From assembly GCF_001436375.1 (NCBI RefSeq), contig NZ_AZGA01000002.1, positions 1-64,000 on the forward strand: DNA of 64,000 bases, written 5' to 3'. The notes beneath the pieces were generated by a model, which saw only the letters and a list, made by a program, of their open reading frames with translations, did not search any database and was not told the origin of the DNA. The stretch's first letter is position 1. Each line of letters begins with the position of its first letter. Shown in pieces: positions 37,304-49,446 of the stretch. Source of the stretch: Agrilactobacillus composti DSM 18527 = JCM 14202. Lineage in GTDB: Bacteria; Bacillota; Bacilli; Lactobacillales; Lactobacillaceae. Both the position numbers and the translations under genes were made by a program.

Positions 37304-38394
37304 AACGCTATTTAATTTTAGAAGACGGTAGTGTCTTTGAAGGTACCGGTTTTGGCGCCCCGGTCACAACGACAGGCGAAATTGTCTTCAATACAGGGAT
37401 GAGTGGTTATCAAGAAACCATCACCGACCAGTCCTATAATGGCCAAATTGTGACCTTTACCTATCCTTTAATTGGTAATTACGGTATTAATCGGGATGAT
37501 TACGAATCGATTATCCCAACTTGTAAGGGCGTTGTTGTCCACGAGGCCGCCAGACGGGCCAGCAATTGGCGCAATCAACTATCTTTGGATGAATTTTTGA
37601 AAGCTAAAAAAATTCCCGGAATCAGTGGAATTGATACGAGAGCCTTGACCAAACGAATTCGTTCAGAAGGAACCATGAAAGCTAGCATCATGGATGCAGC
37701 TGATGATCATGCCTTTGATCAATTGAAAGCTTTAGTTTTACCTAAAAACCAAGTCCAACAAGTTTCCACTTCCCAAGCTTATCCTAGCCCAGATATGGGG
37801 CGTAATATTGTGGTGGTGGATTTTGGTCTGAAACACTCTATTTTAAGAGAATTTTCAAGACGTAATTGCAACGTGACCGTCGTCCCTTACAACACGAGTG
37901 CTGCTGAAATTTTGAATTTAGACCCGGATGGGGTCATGTTGACAAACGGCCCTGGCGATCCTACTGATGTGCCAGAAGCAATTGAAATGATCCAAAGTAT
38001 TCAAGGTAAAATCCCCATTTTTGGTATTTGTTTAGGTCATCAACTATTGGCCTTAGCTAATGGTTGCGAAACTTATAAAATGCGCTTTGGCCACCGGGGT
38101 TTTAATCATCCCGTTCGCGAAATTGCCACTGGTCGCATCGATTTCACCTCACAAAACCACGGTTATGCTGTTAGAGCAGCTTCCGTTGATAAAGATCAGC
38201 TGATGATCACCCACGAAGAGATTAATGATCATTCCGTAGAAGGCTTAAGACATCGTTTCTATCCAGCGTTTTCAGTGCAATTTCACCCAGACGCTGCCCC
38301 TGGTCCCCACGATGCCCATCATTTATTCGATGAATTCATGGAAATGATCGATGCCTTCAAATTGAAACAAAAACAGGAAAAATTCGGAGATTAG
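37300..38394 (+). CDS. carA: Carbamoyl-phosphate synthase small (glutaminase) subunit
   Basis: 364 residues. The N-terminal CPSase small-chain domain ([37 protein letters not shown]) is followed by a class I glutamine amidotransferase with nucleophile C244 in [10 protein letters not shown] and H329 in [13 protein letters not shown]. The third triad position after HP is Asp (D331) where Glu is usual in E. coli and Bacillus. It delivers ammonia to CarB through the intersubunit tunnel. Confidence 0.95.
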   Translation: MKRYLILEDGSVFEGTGFGAPVTTTGEIVFNTGMSGYQETITDQSYNGQIVTFTYPLIGNYGINRDDYESIIPTCKGVVVHEAARRASNWRNQLSLDEFLKAKKIPGISGIDTRALTKRIRSEGTMKASIMDAADDHAFDQLKALVLPKNQVQQVSTSQAYPSPDMGRNIVVVDFGLKHSILREFSRRNCNVTVVPYNTSAAEILNLDPDGVMLTNGPGDPTDVPEAIEMIQSIQGKIPIFGICLGHQLLALANGCETYKMRFGHRGFNHPVREIATGRIDFTSQNHGYAVRAASVDKDQLMITHEEINDHSVEGLRHRFYPAFSVQFHPDAAPGPHDAHHLFDEFMEMIDAFKLKQKQEKFGD

Positions 38395-38412
38395 GAAGGA
38401 AACGATAAGAAT

Positions 38413-41400
38413 ATGCCTAAACGTACGGATCTGCATAAAATTTTAGTAATTGGCTCTGGCCCGATTGTCATTGGTCAAGCCGCAGAATTCGATTATTCAG
38501 GGACTCAGGCTTGTTTAGCCTTAAAAGAAGAGGGTTATGAGGTTGTTTTAATCAATTCCAATCCTGCCACCATTATGACCGACAAAGAAATCGCCGATAA
38601 GGTTTATATTGAACCAATTACTGAAGAATTTGTCTCCCAAATCCTTCGCAAAGAACTCCCAGATGCCATTGTCCCAACATTAGGTGGACAAACCGGGTTG
38701 AATATGGCGATGTCCCTATCGCACTCTGGAATTCTAGATGAGTTAGGTATTGAATTATTAGGCACTAAATTATCGGCTATCGATCAAGCAGAAGATCGTG
38801 AGCAGTTCAAAGAATTAATGCAGAAATTGCATGAACCAATCCCTGAATCCCACATTGCGTATACCTTAGCAGAAGCAAAGGATTTTGTGGACAAAATTGG
38901 CTATCCAGTGATCATTCGGCCGGCCTTCACCCTAGGCGGTACCGGGGGCGGTATTGCCAACAATGATATCGAGCTCCAAGAAATCGTAGAAAATGGTTTG
39001 GCTTTATCACCAGTTACTCAAGTTTTAGTAGAGCAAAGTATTGCCGGCTATAAAGAAATCGAATTTGAAGTCATGCGAGATTCTGCCGACAATGCGATGG
39101 TCGTCTGCAACATGGAGAACTTTGATCCAGTCGGGATACATACCGGTGATTCCATCGTATTTGCCCCAGTTCAGACACTTTCAGACAAAGAAGTGCAAAT
39201 GTTACGCGATGCTTCTTTAAAAATTATCCGGGCTTTAAAAATTGAAGGTGGTTGTAACGTTCAATTAGCCTTAGATCCCAATAGCTTCAACTATTATATT
39301 ATTGAAGTTAACCCTCGGGTAAGCCGGTCCTCAGCTTTAGCTTCTAAAGCAACAGGTTATCCGATTGCCAAAATGGCCGCTAAAATTGCCGTTGGTTTAA
39401 CTTTGGATGAAATCAAAAATCCCGTTACCGAAACTACTTATGCTGAATTTGAACCTGCTTTAGACTATGTCGTGGCTAAAATTCCGCGGTGGCCCTTTGA
39501 TAAATTTGAAAAGGGTGACCGTAATTTAGGAACTCAAATGAAGGCTACCGGTGAAGTTATGGCTATTGGCCGTAATGTGGAGGAGAGCCTTTTAAAAGCG
39601 GTTCGTTCTTTGGAGATCGGCACCATTCATATCGAGATGCCTGAATTAAGCGACGTGATCGATGACCAAGTGTCTGATAAAATAATCCATCCCCAAGATG
39701 ATCGTTTATTTTATCTAGCTGAGGCGTTGCGCCGCGGCTATACTGTCGAAGAATTAGCTGAACTTTCTAAAATTGATATTTTCTTCTTAGATAAGATCCA
39801 GCACATCATCGAAATAGAGCATGCATTAGCCACCCATCCCCAAGATATTGACCTTTTAACCGTGGCTAAAAAGAACGGCTTTGCTGACGATGAGATTGCT
39901 AAATTGTGGCAGACTGACCCTGACATGATTCGGAATTTACGTAAAGCTCACCAATTGATCCCTGTTTATAAGATGGTGGATACCTGTGCTGGTGAATTTG
40001 AATCTACAACGCCCTATTTCTATAGTAGTTATGAAATGGAAAATGAAAGTTTAGTTTCTAAAAAACCATCTGTACTGGTGCTTGGTTCTGGCCCCATCAG
40101 AATTGGCCAGGGTGTAGAATTCGACTATGCCACAGTTCACTCGGTTGAAGCTATCCAAAAAGCTGGCTATGAAGCTATTATAATGAATAGTAATCCAGAA
40201 ACGGTTTCGACTGATTTTTCAATTTCGGATAAACTGTACTTTGAACCCCTAACTGCCGAAGACGTCTTAAATGTCATCGATCTGGAAAATCCCATTGGCG
40301 TTATTGTTCAATTTGGTGGCCAAACTGCTATTAATTTAGCCGCACCTTTAGTTGCCCATGGGGTTAAGATTTTAGGGACCCAATTGGCAGACTTAGATCG
40401 AGCTGAAGATCGGGACCAATTTGAGCAAGTCATTGTTTCTGAAAATATTAAACATCCCATTGGCGATACCGTCACAGATGCTGCCCAAGCGCCAGCTGTT
40501 GCTGAAAAGATCGGGTATCCAGTTTTAGTGCGCCCTAGTTATGTGCTTGGTGGCCGTGCTATGGAAATCGTCCATAATGAAAAAGAACTCAATAACTATA
40601 TGGCCAATGCGGTTAAAGCCTCTAACGAACATCCCGTTTTGATCGATAGCTATTTAGTTGGCCAAGAATGTGAAGTGGATGCCATTTGTGATGGCGAAAC
40701 TGTTTTAATTCCTGGCATTATGGAACATATTGAACGGGCCGGCGTCCATTCTGGTGATTCTATGGCTGTGTATCCACCGCAGAAAATGAGCCAAACAGTG
40801 CAAGCAACTATTGTAGCCTATACGAAAAAATTAGCCCTAGCAATGAATTGTATCGGGATGATGAATGTCCAATTTGTTATTCATGATAACGTGCCCTATG
40901 TCATTGAAGTTAATCCACGGGCTAGTCGGACCGTCCCATTCTTAAGTAAAGTTACCGGTATTTCTATGGCTCAAGTCGCAACACAAGTCGTCTTAGGCAA
41001 GAAATTAGTGGATTTAGGCTATCACGATGGCTTGGCTGCACCAAGCAAGTTGATCCACGTCAAAGCACCGGTTTTCTCATTTTCTAAACTTGCGAAAGTT
41101 GATAGCCTGTTAGGACCAGAGATGAAATCAACTGGTGAAGTGATGGGTTCAGATACAACTTTAGAAAAAGCATTATACAAAGCTTTTGAAGCTGCAAAAT
41201 TACATTTACCCGACCATGGTAATATCTTGTTTACCGTTGCCGACGCTGATAAGGATGAGGCTTTAGCCTTAGCCAAGCGCTTCCGTGCCGTAGGTTATCA
41301 GATTTTAGGTACGAAGGGGACAGAAGCTTACTTTGAAGAACACGGTTTAAATGTGAAGGCTGTTCAAAAAATCCATGAATCTGATGAAAATTTGTTGTAT

Positions 41401-41589
41401 GATTTAGAGGCCGGTAAAATTCAAGCTGTGATCAACACAATTGGAACAGACAGTACTAGTGCCAAAGATGGGGTGGAAATCCGCGAAATGGCCATCATGC
41501 ATGGCATTCCGTTATTTACTTCCTTAGATACCGCAGATGCAATCTTAAGTGTTCTAGAATCTAAGAGTTTTGTGACAAATCCGTTATAA
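38413..41589 (+). CDS. carB: Carbamoyl-phosphate synthase large subunit
   Basis: 1058 residues, two homologous ATP-grasp halves. The first opens with [21 protein letters not shown] near 10, the second with [21 protein letters not shown] near 552. Each half has its glycine-rich ATP loop ([26 protein letters not shown]), and the MGS-like allosteric domain is at about 930-1058. Makes carbamoyl phosphate from bicarbonate, ammonia and two ATP. The 18-base gap after carA carries GGAAGGAAA. Confidence 0.97.
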   Translation: MPKRTDLHKILVIGSGPIVIGQAAEFDYSGTQACLALKEEGYEVVLINSNPATIMTDKEIADKVYIEPITEEFVSQILRKELPDAIVPTLGGQTGLNMAMSLSHSGILDELGIELLGTKLSAIDQAEDREQFKELMQKLHEPIPESHIAYTLAEAKDFVDKIGYPVIIRPAFTLGGTGGGIANNDIELQEIVENGLALSPVTQVLVEQSIAGYKEIEFEVMRDSADNAMVVCNMENFDPVGIHTGDSIVFAPVQTLSDKEVQMLRDASLKIIRALKIEGGCNVQLALDPNSFNYYIIEVNPRVSRSSALASKATGYPIAKMAAKIAVGLTLDEIKNPVTETTYAEFEPALDYVVAKIPRWPFDKFEKGDRNLGTQMKATGEVMAIGRNVEESLLKAVRSLEIGTIHIEMPELSDVIDDQVSDKIIHPQDDRLFYLAEALRRGYTVEELAELSKIDIFFLDKIQHIIEIEHALATHPQDIDLLTVAKKNGFADDEIAKLWQTDPDMIRNLRKAHQLIPVYKMVDTCAGEFESTTPYFYSSYEMENESLVSKKPSVLVLGSGPIRIGQGVEFDYATVHSVEAIQKAGYEAIIMNSNPETVSTDFSISDKLYFEPLTAEDVLNVIDLENPIGVIVQFGGQTAINLAAPLVAHGVKILGTQLADLDRAEDRDQFEQVIVSENIKHPIGDTVTDAAQAPAVAEKIGYPVLVRPSYVLGGRAMEIVHNEKELNNYMANAVKASNEHPVLIDSYLVGQECEVDAICDGETVLIPGIMEHIERAGVHSGDSMAVYPPQKMSQTVQATIVAYTKKLALAMNCIGMMNVQFVIHDNVPYVIEVNPRASRTVPFLSKVTGISMAQVATQVVLGKKLVDLGYHDGLAAPSKLIHVKAPVFSFSKLAKVDSLLGPEMKSTGEVMGSDTTLEKALYKAFEAAKLHLPDHGNILFTVADADKDEALALAKRFRAVGYQILGTKGTEAYFEEHGLNVKAVQKIHESDENLLYDLEAGKIQAVINTIGTDSTSAKDGVEIREMAIMHGIPLFTSLDTADAILSVLESKSFVTNPL

Positions 41590-41607
41590 AAAGAAGGTGG
41601 CCAACCA

Positions 41608-44023
<2,416 letters not shown>

Positions 44024-44025
44024 CT

Positions 44026-44670
44026 ATGACAGATTCAATTGCAAAACAAGTCGCCAAAGACTTACTGAGTGTTGAAGCCGTATTTTTATCACCTGAAAAA
44101 CCATTTACTTGGGCTAGTGGTCTCCACAGCCCAATTTACTGTGACAATCGGATCACCTTAGCTTATCCGATCGTGCGCAAACATATTGCCCAAGGGCTTG
44201 CTGACATTATTTCTAGAAATTTTTCTAGTGCCGAAGTGATCGCCGGTACTGCCACAGCAGGTATTCCTCATGCTGCTTGGGTTGCTGAATTATTAGGCTT
44301 ACCAATGGTTTATATTCGATCTAAACCCAAGGACCACGGCAAAGGAAACCAGATTGAAGGTCATTTGATCAAGGGTCAAAAAACAGTCGTCATTGATGAC
44401 CTGCTTTCAACTGGGGGTAGCGTTCTAAGTGCTGCAAAGGCGGCCCAAAAAGAGGGTGCCGAAGTAATTGGTGTCGCTGGTATTTTCAGTTATCAATTAG
44501 CAGCAGTGTATGACAACTTTAAAGCGGCTGGTATACCTTTTGAGACGCTAACCAATTACAGCACCTTGATTGATGTGGCGCTTCAAGAAAAATATATTAG
44601 TGAAACCATGTTAGATTCATTACACCAGTGGCGTGAGGACCCACAAAAATGGTCTAAGCGTTTTGAATAA
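44026..44670 (+). CDS. pyrE: Orotate phosphoribosyltransferase
   Basis: 214 residues from ATG 44026, two bases after the pyrF stop; GGGAG lies 12 bases upstream, inside pyrF. The PRPP motif is TVVIDDLLSTGGSVLSAAKA near 119-138, with TWASGLHSPIYCDNR and the KPKDHGKGNQIEG flexible loop. It makes OMP from orotate and PRPP. Last gene of the pyr operon. Confidence 0.96.
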   Translation: MTDSIAKQVAKDLLSVEAVFLSPEKPFTWASGLHSPIYCDNRITLAYPIVRKHIAQGLADIISRNFSSAEVIAGTATAGIPHAAWVAELLGLPMVYIRSKPKDHGKGNQIEGHLIKGQKTVVIDDLLSTGGSVLSAAKAAQKEGAEVIGVAGIFSYQLAAVYDNFKAAGIPFETLTNYSTLIDVALQEKYISETMLDSLHQWREDPQKWSKRFE

Positions 44671-44674
44671 AGAT

Positions 44675-44715
44675 AAAAAAGAAGATATACCTAATTGGGT
44701 ATATCTTCTTTTTTT
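44675..44715. terminator. Bidirectional terminator between pyrE and rqcH
   Basis: Arms 44675-44691 and 44698-44714 pair perfectly over 17 bp around a 6-base loop; the AT-rich ends give a T run of at least six on both strands. It ends the pyr operon and the convergent rqcH gene. Confidence 0.9.
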
Positions 44716-44721
44716 ACTATT

Positions 44722-46434
44722 TTAAGGCTTTTGTCGTAACTGAGTCACGAGTGCTTCTTTGGGCGTAATATAAAGTGTCTTTTGCCCTTCATAAATAACA
44801 AACCCTGGTTTAGCCCCATTAGGTTTATGGACTTTTTTAACTTGGACGTAATCAACGGGGACTGACGCCGAATAACGCGACTTAGAAAAATAGGCGGCTA
44901 AGTTGCCGGCTTCCGTCAAAGTTTGATCAGATGGGGTCGCACTATCAATAATCACATGAGAACCCGGCACATTTTTAGCATGGAGCCAGGTGTCTGTTTT
45001 ACGAGCTTTTTTCAAAGTCAACTGATCATTTTGCAAGTTATTTTTACCGACAAAAATCCGTGTACCATCTGTGGCCCAGAATTCTTCAGGTTTACTTATT
45101 TTTGCTGGTTTACGTTGCTTCTTTTGTTTTTTATGAAGATAGCCTTCCCGTTGTAGTTCTAACTTAATATCTTCTAGGTCTTGCGGTTCAGCAATATCAA
45201 TTTGGGCTAAGATACCTTCAAAATAATCAATTTCAGCCTGTGTCAACTTCATTTGCTCCGTCACAAAAGCCACCGAATTCTTCAGTTTCTGGTAACGGGT
45301 AAAATACTTTTGAGCATTTTCAGAAGGAGTGAGTCGATTGGATAGGGTGATTTTAACCGGCTTTTCGTTGTCATAAAAATTGGGTAGGGTGATGGTGGTC
45401 ATCCCCTTAGTGACTTGATGTAAATAAGTTGTCAAAAGTTCGCCTTTGAGCCGATATTCCCCAGCATTATCAGATTGGGCCAAGGTTTTAGCCAATTTGG
45501 TCATTTTCTTCTTATCCTTATCAAGCTCTAAACTGATAAAGTGAATCAATTCGCTGCCTTGTTGCTTGACGCGATCCCGGCGAGCTTTTTGATCGTAATA
45601 ACTATCCAACAGTTCACTAAGGCTATCGAAGTATTGGACCGTTTGCGTTTGATCATCAACTTTAAGCAATGTGTCATAAGGAAAAGCCGTGAAATTACTG
45701 CGTTTAGTGTCGCTGACAATCGTAGGCTTAGGATGATTAAAATGATCAAAAAAGGTTGGCCAGTATGATATATCGTTGCTCGATAATTGATATACTAATT
45801 CATTAGCTGTATCTTTACCTAATCCTTGAACTTGTTGTTGTATTAATTTTTGTGGTGTCTCGGCTTGGCTTAACGCTGCTTGAAAGTCATCCAATTGTGC
45901 GGCAGCGATGTTAAAGGGATCCAGCTTATCTTGGTACGGTGGCTGGCGATAGACATCCCCAGGCATCAATCCTCTAAAAGAGTTTTGACTTTGTGGAATT
46001 CGCCGTACTAGATCAATGATTTTTTGCGAGTCCTCGTTCACTAAAAAGATGTTACTATGGCGACCCATCAATTCCACAATCAATCGCAAATTTTGTAAAT
46101 CACCTAATTCATTTCTAGAGGCAAAACTGAAATAAATAATACGGTCATTATGCTGCTGCTGAATCGATTTCACAATAGCACCATCTAAATATTTCCGCAG
46201 GGACATGACGAACTTGGTGGGGATTGGTGGATTACTATAGGGAACTCTGGTAATTTGGATGCGTGTATAAGAGGGGTGGGCTGACAATAATAGCGTGTGA
46301 TTTTTTCGATTTTTACGAATTGTTAAAATAACTTCATTGTCATAGGGTTGCTGAATTTTATTCAACTTACCATCCGTCAACGCTGTTTTTAGTTCTTGCA
46401 CCATGGCATGGGTAAAGGCACCGTCAAAAGACAT
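44722..46434 (-). CDS. rqcH: RqcH (NEMF/Rqc2-type ribosome quality control protein; formerly FbpA)
   Basis: 570 residues from ATG 46434 (AAAGGAG 11 bases upstream). NFACT-N domain first, then a coiled-coil middle (about 280-420), then the NFACT-R domain with FWATDGTRIFVGKNNLQND and TWLHAKNVPGSHVII. Asp97-Arg98 (in QHNDRIIYF) coincide in number with the D97/R98 pair needed for tRNA binding in Bacillus RqcH. In Bacillus it binds obstructed 50S subunits and adds C-terminal alanine tails that lead to proteolysis. Older annotations call it a fibronectin-binding protein. Confidence 0.93.
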   Translation of the reverse strand: MSFDGAFTHAMVQELKTALTDGKLNKIQQPYDNEVILTIRKNRKNHTLLLSAHPSYTRIQITRVPYSNPPIPTKFVMSLRKYLDGAIVKSIQQQHNDRIIYFSFASRNELGDLQNLRLIVELMGRHSNIFLVNEDSQKIIDLVRRIPQSQNSFRGLMPGDVYRQPPYQDKLDPFNIAAAQLDDFQAALSQAETPQKLIQQQVQGLGKDTANELVYQLSSNDISYWPTFFDHFNHPKPTIVSDTKRSNFTAFPYDTLLKVDDQTQTVQYFDSLSELLDSYYDQKARRDRVKQQGSELIHFISLELDKDKKKMTKLAKTLAQSDNAGEYRLKGELLTTYLHQVTKGMTTITLPNFYDNEKPVKITLSNRLTPSENAQKYFTRYQKLKNSVAFVTEQMKLTQAEIDYFEGILAQIDIAEPQDLEDIKLELQREGYLHKKQKKQRKPAKISKPEEFWATDGTRIFVGKNNLQNDQLTLKKARKTDTWLHAKNVPGSHVIIDSATPSDQTLTEAGNLAAYFSKSRYSASVPVDYVQVKKVHKPNGAKPGFVIYEGQKTLYITPKEALVTQLRQKP

Positions 46435-46492
46435 ATTTTTAATCGCTCCTTTTAATATTAAAATTGGGAAATGACGCAATATAGGCGTTATG

Positions 46493-46526
46493 TTGTATAA
46501 TGAAACTTTAAAGTTGTATAATACAA
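46493..46526 (+). promoter_or_regulatory. Palindrome and matching repeat in the rqcH-marR divergent region (likely MarR operator)
   Basis: TTGTATAATACAA (46514-46526) is a perfect 13-bp palindrome. TTGTATAAT recurs at 46493-46501, a spacing of 21 bases, two helical turns. Each copy holds a TATAAT, so a bound repressor would block transcription. The palindrome ends 13 bases before the marR ATG. Confidence 0.6.
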
Positions 46527-46539
46527 TTATGGTGATATT

Positions 46540-46959
46540 ATGCAGAAAAATTTGATATTACGTTACTATAACGCCTCAAAAAAATTAGAACAGGTTTTGA
46601 ATCAATTGCTCAAACCTTTTCAACTGACTATGCGCCTATTTGTGCTGCTGCATTTAATTCAAAACACTCAAAATTCTGTGCCAAGTCTTCAAAAAAGCCT
46701 TGGAACTAATAAATCTACACTTTCTCGCCAATTAAATCAATTAGTCCGGCGAAAATTAATTCATAGTACAACAAGCTCAAATAACCATCAAAAACATTAT
46801 CAGTTAACTGCGGCTGGATTACAAGTTCTTAATAGTGCAAATACCGCAATTAACCAAATAAATACCCAATTATTTAAATACTGGTCTAAAGAAGAGGCTC
46901 AGCTGTTCAATGTCTTATTAGACCGTTTTCAACGAGATATCAGTCAACGATTAGACTAG
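46540..46959 (+). CDS. MarR-family transcriptional regulator
   Basis: 139 residues, winged helix-turn-helix. The recognition region is SVPSLQKSLGTNKSTLSRQLNQLVRRKLI near 46-74; the wing (STTSSNNHQKHYQLT) follows and terminal helices give dimerisation. The protein is basic with few acidic residues. It probably regulates its own gene through the palindrome just upstream, and perhaps the divergent rqcH or the phosphodiesterase 39 bases downstream. Ligand unknown. The Shine-Dalgarno is weak (GGTG). Confidence 0.85.
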   Translation: MQKNLILRYYNASKKLEQVLNQLLKPFQLTMRLFVLLHLIQNTQNSVPSLQKSLGTNKSTLSRQLNQLVRRKLIHSTTSSNNHQKHYQLTAAGLQVLNSANTAINQINTQLFKYWSKEEAQLFNVLLDRFQRDISQRLD

Positions 46960-46965
46960 TTCCTA

Positions 46966-46974
46966 TGTTATAAT
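46966..46974 (+). promoter_or_regulatory. Extended -10 promoter for the phosphodiesterase gene
   Basis: TGtTATAAT at 46966-46974 is a perfect extended -10; no good -35 is seen. It gives the 46999 gene its own start of transcription, separate from marR. Confidence 0.55.
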
Positions 46975-46998
46975 TCTCCTGGTGAAGGGAGTTTTCTT

Positions 46999-48285
46999 AT
47001 GTCAAAAAAACTAGTTATTATTTCTTTAGATGCCTTGGGTAGCGATGATTTATCTACGGCACATCTAAAATTACTGCCTAATCTGCGGCATTTAATTCAA
47101 ACAGGGACGCATATACAAGAGATCGACCCCATCTTGCCGACACTTACATATCCCTCCCATACAACGATTATTACCGGCAATTATCCCAATAAACATGGTA
47201 TCGTCAATAACGTTAAAATTCAAAGTAATCGACAATCCCCTGATTGGTTTTGGTATCGTAAGGCTGTTAAATCACAACCACTTTATGATATCGCCAAAGC
47301 ACATCATTTAACCACAGCTGCTTTCTTATGGCCAGTCACCGCCAGAAGTTCGATTGATTATAATATTGCGGAGATTTTTTCCAATCGTATCTGGAACAAT
47401 CAGGTGATGGTCTCATTATGGGCCAGTTCGCCATTATTTGTGGCTAGATTAAATGCAAAATATGGTAAATTACGCCGAGGCATTCGCCAGCCCTATCTAG
47501 ATGCTTTTATTTCGGCATGCGCGGTGGATACTTTGAAACGGAAGAAGCCAGATCTAACCTTGATCCATTTAGTAGATATGGATGCGCATCGCCACCGTTA
47601 TGGGGTCCGCTCTGACCAAGCCTACCAAGCACTACAGCGTTTGGACCAGCATGTGGGAGCCATCGTCCAAGCCACTAAAGATGCCCATACGTATCACGAT
47701 ACAACCTTTGCAATTTTAGGCGACCATTATCAAATTGATGTGGACCATATGATCCGGTTGAATACATTATTCAAAGAACAGGGCTGGTTACATTTAACCA
47801 ACAAACAAACAATTGCTAAAGACTGGCAGGTCTTTGCAAATTCTTGTGATGGTACGACTTATATTTATACTCGCCCAGATTTCAAAGATTCAGCCCAATT
47901 AAACGACTTATTAGCAACCCTACCAGCCGTGGCCCGAATTTATCCACCCGAAGAGCTGATCCAAGATGGGGCAGATCCTGCGGCAGCATTTATGTGTGAA
48001 GCAAAAAGAGGTTATTATTTCATTAACGATGCCACTGGGCCAGTGGTTGAAGCTGTCAATCCTGATGAGATTGGGCAACCCGATCGTTATCGCGGCGTCC
48101 ATGGCTATTCGCCATTTCAAAAGGATTATAAAACTACTTTGCTTTTTAATGGGCCTGAAATTAAACGCAATCATAAAATTGCCAATGCCCGTTTAATTGA
48201 TGAGGCACCAACTTTTGCAAAAATTTTAGGTTTGTCAATGCCTCAAGATATTGATGGTCAAACCCTTACTGATATTTTCAAATGA
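46999..48285 (+). CDS. Alkaline-phosphatase-superfamily phosphodiesterase/nucleotide pyrophosphatase
   Basis: 428 residues without signal peptide, so cytosolic. Metal and nucleophile sites fit the NPP family: D11 in IISLDALGSDD, T50 in PTLTYPSHTTIITG, HLVDMDAHRHRYG, FAILGDHYQID and a late HGY histidine. NPP enzymes split nucleotide or phosphonate esters; the substrate here is open. GGGAG lies seven bases before the ATG. It follows marR but has an extended -10 of its own. Confidence 0.85.
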   Translation: MSKKLVIISLDALGSDDLSTAHLKLLPNLRHLIQTGTHIQEIDPILPTLTYPSHTTIITGNYPNKHGIVNNVKIQSNRQSPDWFWYRKAVKSQPLYDIAKAHHLTTAAFLWPVTARSSIDYNIAEIFSNRIWNNQVMVSLWASSPLFVARLNAKYGKLRRGIRQPYLDAFISACAVDTLKRKKPDLTLIHLVDMDAHRHRYGVRSDQAYQALQRLDQHVGAIVQATKDAHTYHDTTFAILGDHYQIDVDHMIRLNTLFKEQGWLHLTNKQTIAKDWQVFANSCDGTTYIYTRPDFKDSAQLNDLLATLPAVARIYPPEELIQDGADPAAAFMCEAKRGYYFINDATGPVVEAVNPDEIGQPDRYRGVHGYSPFQKDYKTTLLFNGPEIKRNHKIANARLIDEAPTFAKILGLSMPQDIDGQTLTDIFK

Positions 48286-48300
48286 TTAATTGTCTTGCTC

Positions 48301-48330
48301 TTGGCAATAGGTTATGATTATATTTATACT
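48301..48330 (+). promoter_or_regulatory. Probable promoter of the second degV gene
   Basis: TTGGCA (48301-48306), 18 bases, TATACT (48325-48330), 41 bases before the ATG. Confidence 0.55.
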
Positions 48331-48371
48331 TTTTGATGCACTCAATATTATAATAAAGGACAGACGGTTTA

Positions 48372-49235
48372 ATGAAACTTGCCATCGTAACGGACAGTAC
48401 AGCTTATCTTTCAGCTGAACAAATCAAAGCCAATGATATCCACGTCATCCCAATCCCATTTATGGTAGATGGCCAGTCTTATCAAGAAGGCAAAGATATT
48501 AGCACTGCTGAGTTTTATAAACTCTTAAAAACCAGCAAAACTTTCCCAACTACCTCCCAGCCAGCCTTAGGGACAGCTAAAAAACTTTATGAACAATTAC
48601 ATGAAGCCGGCTATGATACCATCTTATCCATTCATTTAGCCAGCAGTATTTCTGGCTTTGTTGATAATTTACGGCTATTAGAAAACACTATTTCTGGTGT
48701 CAAACTAATCCCTTATGACTCCCAGATCACGGTCATGCTTATGGGACATTTGGTGCTAGAAGCCGCCAGAATGAACCGCAACCATGCCGACCTTGATGCT
48801 ATTTTGGCCCGGCTAAATGAAATGCGCGCTAGCATGGGGGAAGTCTTCATTGTCAATGATTTACAAAACTTGGTGCGGGGTGGGCGACTCTCCAATGCTT
48901 CTGCCTTAGTGGGCACCGTCCTTAAAATAAAACCCTTGTTAACTTTTGATCCAGATACCCATAAAATCGTAGCTTTTGAAAAAGTACGTTCTATTAAAAG
49001 AGCCTATGCCAGAGCTGAGGAGTTATTGCAACAAGCCATCACAACCCATGATTATCCTTTGCGTGCTTTGATTATTCATGGCGATGATTTACCAGAGGCC
49101 AAAATTTGGCAACAGGGGATTCAGTCCCGCTTCCCGGAATTACCCACAGAAATCACTTATTTTGGACCTGTTGTTGGCGTTCATCTGGGGGACAAGGCCA
49201 TGGCTTTAGCCTGGATCAGAGTATATAACGATTAG
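48372..49235 (+). CDS. DegV-family fatty-acid-binding protein (second copy)
   Basis: 287 residues. Same family plan as the 27263 protein: AIVTDSTAYLSAEQI, TTSQPALGT, SIHLASSISGFVDNL, LVRGGRLSNASALVG and GPVVGVHLGDKAMALAW. In the acid-binding loop it has TTSQPA where the first copy has TTSTPS, consistent with distinct acyl specificity. AAAGGA lies 11 bases before the ATG. Single-gene unit ended by the long hairpin at 49307. Confidence 0.88.
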   Translation: MKLAIVTDSTAYLSAEQIKANDIHVIPIPFMVDGQSYQEGKDISTAEFYKLLKTSKTFPTTSQPALGTAKKLYEQLHEAGYDTILSIHLASSISGFVDNLRLLENTISGVKLIPYDSQITVMLMGHLVLEAARMNRNHADLDAILARLNEMRASMGEVFIVNDLQNLVRGGRLSNASALVGTVLKIKPLLTFDPDTHKIVAFEKVRSIKRAYARAEELLQQAITTHDYPLRALIIHGDDLPEAKIWQQGIQSRFPELPTEITYFGPVVGVHLGDKAMALAWIRVYND

Positions 49236-49274
49236 CTAGTTTTGGATATACTCATTACTGTTCATCTTATTTTC

Positions 49275-49289
49275 TGGAAATAGTTTCCA
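49275..49289. promoter_or_regulatory. 15-bp palindrome upstream of the pnuC hairpin
   Basis: TGGAAA-TAG-TTTCCA is a perfect 6-bp inverted repeat with a 3-base centre, between degV and the hairpin at 49307. It may be an operator or part of the degV 3' end; no promoter was clearly seen beside it. Confidence 0.35.
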
Positions 49290-49306
49290 TTCAATTTATT
49301 TTTTTG

Positions 49307-49377
49307 AAAAGGCCAACTACAATATATTGACATTTCTTTTGAAATGAAGCAATATATTGTAGTTGGCCTTTTTACTT
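49307..49377 (+). terminator. 23-bp perfect hairpin between degV and pnuC
   Basis: Arms 49307-49329 and 49350-49372 are perfectly complementary over 23 bp. The loop itself folds again (CATTTC/GAAATG at 49331-49346). Four T residues end the right arm and a fifth follows. It most simply terminates degV, but lies 75 bases before the pnuC ATG and could also be an attenuator for pnuC. Confidence 0.75.
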
Positions 49378-49446
49378 GCCACTATATCTTGTGTTTGCCT
49401 ATCAAAAAGCACAGTTTATTACATATATATTGGAGGAAACTATTTT

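Noticed and set aside
44722-46434. Fibronectin-binding adhesin as the function of this gene
   Set aside because: No signal peptide or anchor; the NFACT domains and D97/R98 point to the ribosome quality control factor RqcH.
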